From positions 1-39,948 of the forward strand of contig JAPLRZ010000039.1 in NCBI GenBank assembly GCA_026398895.1: a stretch of DNA of 39,948 bases, in the 5' to 3' direction. The translations under genes and the position numbers were made by a program. The stretch is from Methylococcales bacterium (GTDB lineage Bacteria > Pseudomonadota > Gammaproteobacteria > Methylococcales > Methylomonadaceae). The notes beneath the pieces were generated by a model that did not search any database, was not told the origin of the DNA, and worked only from the letters and a program-made list of their open reading frames with translations. The first letter of the stretch is position 1, and every line of letters begins with the position of its first letter. Shown piece after piece: positions 19,031 to 26,795 of the stretch.

Positions 19031-20413
19031 ATGTTGCTGTCTTATTTGAATGAACAACTGTTAATGCCAGAAATAGGCACAAAAGCTGTTGTACCTGCTG
19101 TGATCGATTGTATCGATAAAATGGTCACAGTAGGTACTGAAACAGGCAATCTTGGAATTGCTCGCAGATTAGAAGCGGCTAAAATAAAATTGATTTATGC
19201 ACTAGCGAAATTTCCTATTTCTATTTGGTGGATGCGAAATAAATACCAACAAATTCAAACGATTGACTATTCAGAACACGATAGTGAAGTGTCTCTGGAA
19301 AGAGAGTTTCTCGATGTTTTTAAAAATAGCAAAGAACATGAAGTGATAACAAGCTTGTTATTGAGTAAAAATGACGCTGTTTATGAAAATAGTGATGAAA
19401 AGCAGTCTATTACCGATGAATTTCAAGCATTTACTTTTTCTTTTGAGGATTTGCTAGAGCTTACTGATATTATTGTTTATGTGTTTCAACGCAGAGGGCT
19501 TTGTTATCAAGCAACCGATTATCGAGACAAAAAAAATTCTGCTTGGATTATTAAACGCTTGAAAAATTTAAAACGCCTGAATCAATTGCCAGATAAACTC
19601 AAGGTGTTACCGATAGATGATGAGCAATGTCTACTTTTATCTGACAATGTCATGTATCAATACGTTATGGATATTCTGTTTGCAGAACGGCTTTGGTTGA
19701 CGACAAGACAGCAATTAGTTGAAAATAATTTTAAGCTAGTATCATTTATAGCTAATCAGTATAGAGGTGGATTTTTAGATTTTGATGACCTTGTTCAAGA
19801 AGGTCAAACAGGCTTGTTAGCCGCTGCCGATAAATTTAATCCCCATTTTGGTTATCAGTTTTCAACCTATGCGGCTTATTGGATTAGGCAACGGATTTCG
19901 CGGGCATTATCGCGAAATGAGCGGGTAGTGCGCGTACCTTGTGAACAAATTGGCAATATTCACAAATTATTTCGTGCTAAAGATGAGCTGTTGGCAAAAA
20001 CAGGTAAGCAACCATCCGTTGACGCATTGGCTGAGCATTTAGAAAAGACGGTTGATGAAGTAAACGTGCTACTGTCTATTGCACAAACCAGCTTGCCACT
20101 GGAAAATTTTGATAGCGATGAAGAGCTGGCAGCTCCCATTGACGTGATGGAGCAGCAGGTTTTTGAACCCGCTTTTCAACAAATAGCGCGATCAGAACTT
20201 GAAAACTGGCTTGAACTAGCCATAGAAATGCTCAATTCACGCGAGTCCAAGGTTATTTGTTGTCATTTTGGACTTAATACTAATACAGAAATGACATTGC
20301 AGGAAATAGGCGCAGAACTTAATATAAGCCGAGAACGGGTTAGGCAGATTCAAGTCATGGCGTTCAACAAAATAAAACTCAGTTATGGTGAGCAATTAGT
20401 GAGTTTTTTATAA
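19031..20413 (+). CDS. RpoD-related (sigma-70 group) alternative sigma factor
   Basis: 460 residues from the ATG at 19031; an upstream TTG at 18923 would add 36 residues without family resemblance. Region 1.2 is recognisable near 33-76 (GNLGIARRLEAAKIKLIYAL, cf. GEIDIAKRIEDG in RpoD). A divergent non-conserved region follows (about 80-225), then region 2 (229-309: ENNFKLVSFIANQYRGGF, LVQEGQTGLLAAADKF, YAAYWIRQRISRALS), region 3 and region 4 (394-458: LTLQEIG-like MTLQEIGAELNISRERVRQI). Region 1.1 is absent. The -10-reading Gln and the Arg/Glu/Arg of the -35 helix are conserved, so it probably reads near-consensus promoters. It is too long and too RpoD-like for RpoS or RpoH. It lies 45 bases before ftsH. 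Confidence 0.8.
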   Translation: MLLSYLNEQLLMPEIGTKAVVPAVIDCIDKMVTVGTETGNLGIARRLEAAKIKLIYALAKFPISIWWMRNKYQQIQTIDYSEHDSEVSLEREFLDVFKNSKEHEVITSLLLSKNDAVYENSDEKQSITDEFQAFTFSFEDLLELTDIIVYVFQRRGLCYQATDYRDKKNSAWIIKRLKNLKRLNQLPDKLKVLPIDDEQCLLLSDNVMYQYVMDILFAERLWLTTRQQLVENNFKLVSFIANQYRGGFLDFDDLVQEGQTGLLAAADKFNPHFGYQFSTYAAYWIRQRISRALSRNERVVRVPCEQIGNIHKLFRAKDELLAKTGKQPSVDALAEHLEKTVDEVNVLLSIAQTSLPLENFDSDEELAAPIDVMEQQVFEPAFQQIARSELENWLELAIEMLNSRESKVICCHFGLNTNTEMTLQEIGAELNISRERVRQIQVMAFNKIKLSYGEQLVSFL

Positions 20414-20458
20414 TTAATAATTTAGGTGCTGTGAAGGTATCGTTCGGGGGATACAACG

Positions 20459-22387
20459 ATGAAAAAACATATTTTTAACATGCTGCTGTTTAGCGTTTTT
20501 ATTGCGGGTGCGTTTCTGATTTATGACCGCATTAACGCAACACCACCCTTGCAGGATTCTTTAGCGTACTCAGAGTTTATTGATAAGGTAAAAAATAAAC
20601 AAATTGATCGCGTAGAAATTAGCGGGCAACAAATTAAAGTTCGTGCCTCGGACGGTCAAACACTGGAAACTTTTAATCCAGGTGATCCAAAGCTGATAGA
20701 TGAGTTGCTGAATGCCGATGTTCAAATAAGAACCGTGCCACCACAACAAGAAACTTTTTTAATGAAGATATTTATCTCATGGTTTCCAATGTTGTTAATG
20801 ATTTTGGTGTTTATCATCTATATGCGCAGAATGCAGGGCATGGGGGGTAATACTTTTGGTAAAAGCAAAGCCAAAATGCTGGAAGAAGATAAATTAACAG
20901 TGAAGTTTGCTGACGTGGCAGGCTGTGAAGAAGCTAAAGAAGAAGTGTCAGAACTGGTGGACTTTTTAAAAGACCCGCAAAAATTTCAAAAATTAGGTGG
21001 TCAAATTCCACGCGGCATTCTAATGGTCGGTCCTCCTGGTACGGGTAAAACCCTGATAGCTAGAGCCATTGCAGGCGAAGCAGGGGTAAAATTCTTTACT
21101 ATTTCAGGCTCTGATTTTGTCGAAATGTTCGTGGGTGTCGGTGCATCACGGGTACGCGATATGTTTGTGCAAGCCAAAGAACATTCGCCTTGTATTATTT
21201 TCATCGATGAAATTGATGCAGTAGGTCGTCAACGGGGCGGTGCAGGCATGGGCGGTGGTAATGATGAGCGCGAACAAACGCTCAATCAGTTGCTAGTGGA
21301 AATGGACGGTTTTACGGGTAATGAAGGCGTAATTATTATCGCCGCTACCAACCGTGCCGATGTACTGGATAAAGCCTTACTCAGACCAGGTCGTTTTGAT
21401 AGACAAGTTAATGTAGGCTTGCCTGATGTGCGTGGCAGAGAGCAAATTCTTAATGTTCATATCAAAAAAGTACCAGCCGCTGCTGATGTTTCACTACACG
21501 ATATTGCTAGAGGCACACCTGGATTTTCAGGTGCTGACTTAGCCAATGTGATTAATGAAGCTGCGCTACTGGCTGCCCGTGGCAATAAAAACCAAGTCAG
21601 CATGAATGATCTTGAAAAAGCCAAAGATAAAATTCTGATGGGTGCAGAACGCCATACGATGGTGATGACCGATGAAGATAAATTACTCACCGCTTACCAT
21701 GAAGCGGGACATTGTATTGTTGGGCAGTTATCCCCAGATCACGACGCAGTTTATAAAGTCAGCATTATGCCTAGAGGTAGAGCCTTGGGTATCACTATGT
21801 TTTTACCCGAACGTGACCAATACAGTGCCAGCAAACGTAAATTAGAAAGCCAAATTTCCAGTTTGTTTGGTGGTCGAATTGCGGAGCTGATGATTTATGG
21901 TGGTGATCGTGTCACTACAGGTGCGTCCAATGACATTGAACGGGCAACTGAATTGGCTCGCAATATGGTTACACGCTGGGGATTTTCCGATAAATTAGGT
22001 CCTTTGGTTTATGGTGAAGAAGGCGGTCAAGCATTCATGGGCTATCCAGGCAGTAAAGGTAGCGCGGTATCGACTAATGTCGCCCATTTAATTGATGATG
22101 AAATAAGAGAAGTCATCGATCGTAATTATCAACGTGCAGAAATGCTCTTGCAGGACAATATTAAAGTTCTGCACAAAATGGCGGACGCGCTGATGAAATG
22201 GGAAACCATCGATCGCTTACAAATTGAAGATTTAATGGCAGGCAGAGAACCTAGAACACCGATTGATGACAGCGTTGTTCAAGACATTAAACCTGCTGAA
22301 CCCAGTAATAACGAGCCGCAAGATAAAGTAGACAGCAATGTCACTCAATTAAAATCAGCAAAAAAGAAAACGGCTAAACAAGTTTGA
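20459..22387 (+). CDS. ftsH: ATP-dependent zinc metalloprotease FtsH
   Basis: 642-residue membrane-anchored AAA+ protease for quality control and turnover of regulators such as LpxC and RpoH. A first membrane helix (about 7-22) and a second (about 104-121) flank a periplasmic domain. Walker A GPPGTGKT lies at 191-198, Walker B IIFIDEID near 246-253, and the second region of homology at [18 protein letters not shown]. The zinc motif HEAGH is at 414-418. The Lys-rich C-terminus is disordered. The ATG at 20459 has a GGGGG site 8 bases upstream, and a strong terminator follows. It is not paired with rlmE (ftsJ), its usual neighbour in many gammaproteobacteria; here the sigma factor gene precedes it. 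Confidence 0.98.
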   Translation: MKKHIFNMLLFSVFIAGAFLIYDRINATPPLQDSLAYSEFIDKVKNKQIDRVEISGQQIKVRASDGQTLETFNPGDPKLIDELLNADVQIRTVPPQQETFLMKIFISWFPMLLMILVFIIYMRRMQGMGGNTFGKSKAKMLEEDKLTVKFADVAGCEEAKEEVSELVDFLKDPQKFQKLGGQIPRGILMVGPPGTGKTLIARAIAGEAGVKFFTISGSDFVEMFVGVGASRVRDMFVQAKEHSPCIIFIDEIDAVGRQRGGAGMGGGNDEREQTLNQLLVEMDGFTGNEGVIIIAATNRADVLDKALLRPGRFDRQVNVGLPDVRGREQILNVHIKKVPAAADVSLHDIARGTPGFSGADLANVINEAALLAARGNKNQVSMNDLEKAKDKILMGAERHTMVMTDEDKLLTAYHEAGHCIVGQLSPDHDAVYKVSIMPRGRALGITMFLPERDQYSASKRKLESQISSLFGGRIAELMIYGGDRVTTGASNDIERATELARNMVTRWGFSDKLGPLVYGEEGGQAFMGYPGSKGSAVSTNVAHLIDDEIREVIDRNYQRAEMLLQDNIKVLHKMADALMKWETIDRLQIEDLMAGREPRTPIDDSVVQDIKPAEPSNNEPQDKVDSNVTQLKSAKKKTAKQV

Positions 22388-22403
22388 GGTGCGCTCATTT
22401 GAT

Positions 22404-22431
22404 AGGGGAACTTTATGTTCCCCTTTTTTTT
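22404..22431 (+). terminator. Rho-independent terminator after ftsH
   Basis: Perfect 8-bp stem AGGGGAAC (22404-22411) / GTTCCCCT (22417-22424), loop TTTAT, then a run of T residues. It lies directly downstream of the ftsH stop. Confidence 0.92.
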
Positions 22432-22452
22432 GACTCAAATTTTTAGCAAGCC

Positions 22453-23493
22453 ATGAATGTTGATTTTTTAATCGTAGGGCAGGGCTTAGCAGGCAGTTTG
22501 TTGGCATGGCAGTTGATGCAGCAAGGTTATAAAATTGTGATTATCGATAATGGTTTGGAAAATGCCTCACAAATCGCTGCGGGTTTGATTAATCCCATGA
22601 CTGGAATGCGTTTGGTAAAATCCGCTGATGTGGATAGTTTTTTGCCTGTTGCTAAAGATTGTTATGGCAAATTAGCCAGTTTTTTTCAGCAGGATTTTTA
22701 TATCGAAAAACCCATGTTGCGCATTTTTAACAGTGATAAAGAGCGCGGCTACGCTGAAAAACGTTTGAATAATCAAGACTATCAGCCGTATTTAGGTGAT
22801 ATGCACACGGCGATTAAACCGCTTAATACGCCATTCGGTTATCTTAGCCAACAGCAAACAGGTTATTTATTAACTCGCCCATTATTAAGTTGCTTAAAAG
22901 ATTTTTTTATCACTAAGCAATGTTATCAACAACGAGCATTTGACGGTGCGGATATTCAGTTTCAGCCGACTTTATGCTGGCACAATATCATGGCTAAACG
23001 CATTATTTTTTGTGAAGGCTATCAGGCAATTCAAAATCCCTATTTTGATTGGCTACCTTTTCAGCCTGTTAAAGGCGAAATTTTAACCTTAGTACATCAT
23101 CACACGTTACCCGATACCATACTTAATCATGGTCATTGGTTAATCCCCTTAAGTGAGGCTAAAGTGCGCGTTGGCGCGACTTTCGACTGGAAAAATTTGA
23201 ATAATCAGCCGACTGAACAGGGAAAAAATACATTACTCAACTCACTTAACAACGTGTTAGATGATTTTAAATTCACGCTGCTAGATCATCAAGCCAATGT
23301 TCGACCTTGTACATTGGATAAACAAGCCTTTATCGGTTTTCACCCACAATACCCTCAATTGGCAATATTTAATGGCTTTGGTGCAAAAGGCAGTTTACAA
23401 ATACCACATTACGCCCAACAATTTGCCAATTCGTTAAACCGTAACGCGCCGTTACCTACCACCGCTACTATTCAACGCTATGTCGTTACTTAA
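22453..23493 (+). CDS. FAD-dependent oxidoreductase, MnmC(o)-like (DAO family)
   Basis: 346 residues of the D-amino-acid-oxidase-type flavoprotein superfamily. The FAD-binding start DFLIVGQGLAGSLLAWQL carries the dinucleotide motif. ASQIAAGLINPMTGMRLVKS resembles the segment after the second beta strand in MnmC oxidase domains. FQPVKGEILTL and the C-terminal FNGFGAKGSLQIPHYAQQFA close the FAD site. The next gene overlaps it by 14 bases and is an MnmM-type tRNA methyltransferase. I therefore infer that it oxidatively removes the carboxymethyl group of cmnm5(s2)U at tRNA wobble position 34, the job of the MnmC C-terminal domain. Family membership is clear; the substrate is inferred from the neighbour. 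Confidence 0.8.
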   Translation: MNVDFLIVGQGLAGSLLAWQLMQQGYKIVIIDNGLENASQIAAGLINPMTGMRLVKSADVDSFLPVAKDCYGKLASFFQQDFYIEKPMLRIFNSDKERGYAEKRLNNQDYQPYLGDMHTAIKPLNTPFGYLSQQQTGYLLTRPLLSCLKDFFITKQCYQQRAFDGADIQFQPTLCWHNIMAKRIIFCEGYQAIQNPYFDWLPFQPVKGEILTLVHHHTLPDTILNHGHWLIPLSEAKVRVGATFDWKNLNNQPTEQGKNTLLNSLNNVLDDFKFTLLDHQANVRPCTLDKQAFIGFHPQYPQLAIFNGFGAKGSLQIPHYAQQFANSLNRNAPLPTTATIQRYVVT

Positions 23494-24046
23494 ACTTGCC
23501 CATCAGCACCTTCACGACACAATATGTGCGGGTGATGTTGCCATTGATGCAACCATTGGCAACGGTCACGATACCCTGTTTTTAGCTGAACAAGTGGGGC
23601 TTAGCGGTAAGGTGTACGGTTTTGATATACAGCTAGCAGCAATCGTCGCAACCCGTGAGAAATTACAGCAGAGTCAGTGGCGAGACTGTGTTACCCTGAT
23701 TCAAGCAAGTCATGCTGACATGGTGGCGCATATTCCCGTTAATCATCAAGGCAAAATCAACGCCTGTATGTTTAATCTCGGTTATTTGCCGAACGCTGAT
23801 AAACGCATTATTACCCAAACCGATTCGACATTGCAGGCATTAACCGTCGCCTGTGATTTATTAGCTCCACAAGGTATGATAACAATTCTTGCGTATCCAG
23901 GTCATGCGGGTGGTGATGTAGAAACAGCAGGTGTTGAGCAATGGACTGAACAACTGAATAGCCAGCACTTTGTTGTGAATATCTTTTTTAGTACCACACC
24001 TAGCCCATCAGCACCTAGATTATGGGTGATTCAAAAGTTGCTGTAG
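23480..24046 (+). CDS. mnmM: tRNA 5-aminomethyl-(2-thio)uridine methyltransferase, MnmM/YtqB-like
   Basis: 188-residue SAM-dependent methyltransferase of PF06962, formerly annotated as rRNA methylase. Family blocks are clear against B. subtilis YtqB: VAIDATIGNGHDTLFLAEQV for SAM binding, KVYGFDIQ, and NLGYLPNADKRI, which parallels NLGYLPGGDKSI. LAYPGHAGGDVE takes the place of the YHGHPEG motif. In Bacillus and Staphylococcus this family was shown to turn nm5s2U into mnm5s2U at the wobble position. It starts inside the preceding oxidoreductase gene (14-base overlap), implying coupled synthesis. The gene symbol rests on similarity only. Confidence 0.82.
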   Translation: MSLLKLAHQHLHDTICAGDVAIDATIGNGHDTLFLAEQVGLSGKVYGFDIQLAAIVATREKLQQSQWRDCVTLIQASHADMVAHIPVNHQGKINACMFNLGYLPNADKRIITQTDSTLQALTVACDLLAPQGMITILAYPGHAGGDVETAGVEQWTEQLNSQHFVVNIFFSTTPSPSAPRLWVIQKLL

Positions 24047-24074
24047 GATGCAAGCCCTTATAGGCATCCACTAC
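24043..24074 (+). terminator. Hairpin at the end of the mnmM-like gene
   Basis: GTAGGATGC (24043-24051) faces GCATCCACTAC (24064-24074), with a 6-bp GGATGC/GCATCC core. It overlaps the TAG stop and is followed by CTGCCTTTTT. It may be a weak terminator or a dispersed palindrome. Confidence 0.4.
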
Positions 24075-24104
24075 CTGCCTTTTTAACCTTTTCTAAATCA
24101 AATT

Positions 24105-26753
24105 ATGAATAACCCACAAACCATTTATTTAAAAAATTACACCGTTCCCGATTATTTGATCGATTCCGTAGCGTTAAATTTTACGCTGGATGAAGAGAAT
24201 ACTTATGTTATCTCACGCTTGGTGCTGGTACGCAATCCTGCCAGTTTATCGTCTAGCTCATCGCTAACGCTAAATGGTGAAAACCTCGAGCTGTTGCGGG
24301 TAGTATTAAATGATGATACAGAATTAATGGTAGCAGATTATAGTCAAACACCTGATTCATTGATTATTCACAACGCTCCTCAACAGCACAGCTTTGTGTT
24401 GACCATTGAAAACCGTATTAACCCGAAAGCCAATACCGCGCTAGAAGGGCTGTATGCGTCTAATGGGATGTTATGTACGCAATGTGAGGCGGAAGGCTTT
24501 AGAAAAATCACTTACTTCTTAGATAGACCCGATGTGATGACCCGCTTTACTACCACGCTTATCGGCGATAAAGATCGTTATCCTGTGTTGTTATCGAACG
24601 GCAATAAAATTCATCACGGTGAGCTAGATCACAATCGCCATTTTGTAACGTGGGAAGACCCGTTTAATAAACCCTGTTATTTATTCGCACTGGTAGCGGG
24701 ACAGTTAGAATGCGTTGCCGATACCTTTACCACGATGTCAGGTCGTGTTGTCGATTTAGAAATTTTTGTTGAAGCCCACGATAAAGATAAATGCGCTCAT
24801 GCCGTGCAGTCGTTAAAAAATGCGATGCACTGGGATGAGCAGGTTTATGGGCGCGAGTATGATTTGGATTTGTACATGATTGTTGCAGTCAGCCATTTCA
24901 ATATGGGGGCGATGGAAAACAAAGGGCTGAATGTCTTTAATACCAAGTTTGTGCTGGCGCGTCCTGATACCGCGACTGACTTTGATTATGAACATATCGA
25001 AGGCGTAATAGGACATGAATATTTTCATAATTGGTCGGGTAATCGCGTCACTTGTCGTGATTGGTTTCAACTCAGTTTGAAAGAAGGTTTTACGGTGTTT
25101 CGTGACCAAGAATTTACGGCGGATAGAACCTCCAAAGGCGTTAAACGTATCGAAGATGTCAATATGCTACGCACCCGTCAGTTCGCGGAAGATGCAGGAC
25201 CATTAGCGCATCCGATTCGTCCTGAAGCCTATATTGAAATCAATAATTTTTACACGCTAACAGTGTATGAAAAAGGCGCGGAAGTGGTGCGCATGATTCG
25301 CACCTTGGTAGGCGCGGATGGTTTTCGCAAAGGCTGTGACTTGTATTTTGACCGTCATGACGGGCAAGCAGTCACTTGTGAGGATTTTGTCAAAGCAATG
25401 GAAGCGGCAAATGGCATTGATTTAACGCAGTTTCGCCGCTGGTATGAGCAAGCGGGTACGTCTGTGTTAACCGTATCTCAACACTATGACGCGACGGCTG
25501 AAACCTTGGCATTAACTATAAAACAGCATTGCCCACCAACACCGAATCAAGCGGTTAAGCCGCCGCTGCTTATGCCTATCACTGTGGGCTTATTAAATCC
25601 AGATGGTTCTGCCGCGTTGTGTAAGCTCTTGGAGTCCAAAACAAGTTTTGGGCATGAAGTGATTTTACAACTCACCGAAGCTGAGCAAGTGTTCACGTTC
25701 ACTGATTTGAAACAACAACCTGTGGTTTCATTACTAAGAGGTTTTTCCGCGCCAGTGAAATTGGTGATGGAACGCAGTCTGGAAGAATTGGCGTTTTTGT
25801 TGAGTTATGACAGTGACGAGTTTAATCGTTGGGAAGCAGGGCAAACGCTGGCAGGTAAAATTATTTTAGGCTTGGTTGACGATGTGCAACACCATCGCCC
25901 GCTACAGGTTAATCCAATTATCGTTACTGCGTTTAAACAAGTGCTGGCGCAACCGTGGCAGGATTTATCGTATTTTTCTTTATTGCTCAGTCTGCCCTCA
26001 GAAACCTATTTGGCAGAACAATTGCCTGTGGTCGATGTGGTAGCAATTCACCAAGCACGCGAATTGGTAGTGCGTACCTTAGCGGAACAGTTGCACGCCG
26101 AGTTTAAAGCCATTTATTTGGCAAATCACCGAGATGAATCGGGTTTGTTTGATGCGGGTGCAATTGGTCGCAGACGCATTAAAAACACCTGTTTAGCGTA
26201 CCTAAGCAAATTAGAGCAGCCTGATATTCAACAGTGGGCAAGTACACAATTTGCGACTGCTGGCAACATGACCGATCAAATGGCTGCATTATCAGTGATA
26301 GTCAATAGCGCACATCCTGAAAAAGCCGCGTGTTTGGCAAGTTTTTATCAGCAATGGCAAGCGGAAGCATTGGTGGTTGATAAGTGGTTTGCGTTACAAG
26401 CGTCTAGCTCCACGCCTAATACTTTTGCCACCGTGCAGGCGTTAATGCAACATTCCGCGTTTGATTTGAAAAATCCTAATCGAGTGAGATCCGTGGTTGG
26501 TGCGTTTAGCCAAGGTAATCCACTACATTTCCATGCGGAAAACGGTGAAGGTTATGCGTTTCTTGCCGACCAAATTATTGCACTTAATACGCTAAATCCA
26601 CAGGTTGCTTCGCGGATGGTGTCGGCACTGACATCGTGGCGGCGTTTTGACCAAGGGCGGCAAGCGTTAATCAAAGCCCAATTAGAGCGAATTATTAACA
26701 CTGCCGACATTTCTAAAGATGTTTATGAAGTAGCGAGCAAAAGTCTCGCTTAA
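24105..26753 (+). CDS. pepN: Aminopeptidase N
   Basis: 882-residue M1-family zinc aminopeptidase of the cytoplasm, about the length of E. coli PepN (870), active in peptide turnover. The exopeptidase signature GAMEN is at 268-272. Zinc ligands sit in HEYFH (304-308) with the third ligand E327 in SLKEGF, a correct HExxH-18-E spacing, and Y in NFYTLTVYEKGAEVVRM supplies the transition-state tyrosine. A large helical C-terminal domain follows (DUF3458-type). It starts 58 bases after the mnmM-like gene and is convergent with the next gene; a palindrome fills the gap. Confidence 0.97.
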   Translation: MNNPQTIYLKNYTVPDYLIDSVALNFTLDEENTYVISRLVLVRNPASLSSSSSLTLNGENLELLRVVLNDDTELMVADYSQTPDSLIIHNAPQQHSFVLTIENRINPKANTALEGLYASNGMLCTQCEAEGFRKITYFLDRPDVMTRFTTTLIGDKDRYPVLLSNGNKIHHGELDHNRHFVTWEDPFNKPCYLFALVAGQLECVADTFTTMSGRVVDLEIFVEAHDKDKCAHAVQSLKNAMHWDEQVYGREYDLDLYMIVAVSHFNMGAMENKGLNVFNTKFVLARPDTATDFDYEHIEGVIGHEYFHNWSGNRVTCRDWFQLSLKEGFTVFRDQEFTADRTSKGVKRIEDVNMLRTRQFAEDAGPLAHPIRPEAYIEINNFYTLTVYEKGAEVVRMIRTLVGADGFRKGCDLYFDRHDGQAVTCEDFVKAMEAANGIDLTQFRRWYEQAGTSVLTVSQHYDATAETLALTIKQHCPPTPNQAVKPPLLMPITVGLLNPDGSAALCKLLESKTSFGHEVILQLTEAEQVFTFTDLKQQPVVSLLRGFSAPVKLVMERSLEELAFLLSYDSDEFNRWEAGQTLAGKIILGLVDDVQHHRPLQVNPIIVTAFKQVLAQPWQDLSYFSLLLSLPSETYLAEQLPVVDVVAIHQARELVVRTLAEQLHAEFKAIYLANHRDESGLFDAGAIGRRRIKNTCLAYLSKLEQPDIQQWASTQFATAGNMTDQMAALSVIVNSAHPEKAACLASFYQQWQAEALVVDKWFALQASSSTPNTFATVQALMQHSAFDLKNPNRVRSVVGAFSQGNPLHFHAENGEGYAFLADQIIALNTLNPQVASRMVSALTSWRRFDQGRQALIKAQLERIINTADISKDVYEVASKSLA

Positions 26754-26763
26754 CGCAAGTTAT

Positions 26764-26795
26764 CCGTAGAGACGCGATTTATCACGTCTCTACGG
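26764..26795. terminator. Perfect palindrome between convergent genes
   Basis: Arms CCGTAGAGACG (26764-26774) and CGTCTCTACGG (26785-26795) are perfect over 11 bp with loop CGATTTATCA. It lies after pepN, and its right arm contains the TAG stop of the minus-strand lipoprotein gene. There is no long T run, so a bidirectional terminator role is plausible rather than shown. The GTAGAGACG core resembles dispersed repeats I remember from other bacteria, including cyanobacteria. Confidence 0.5.
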
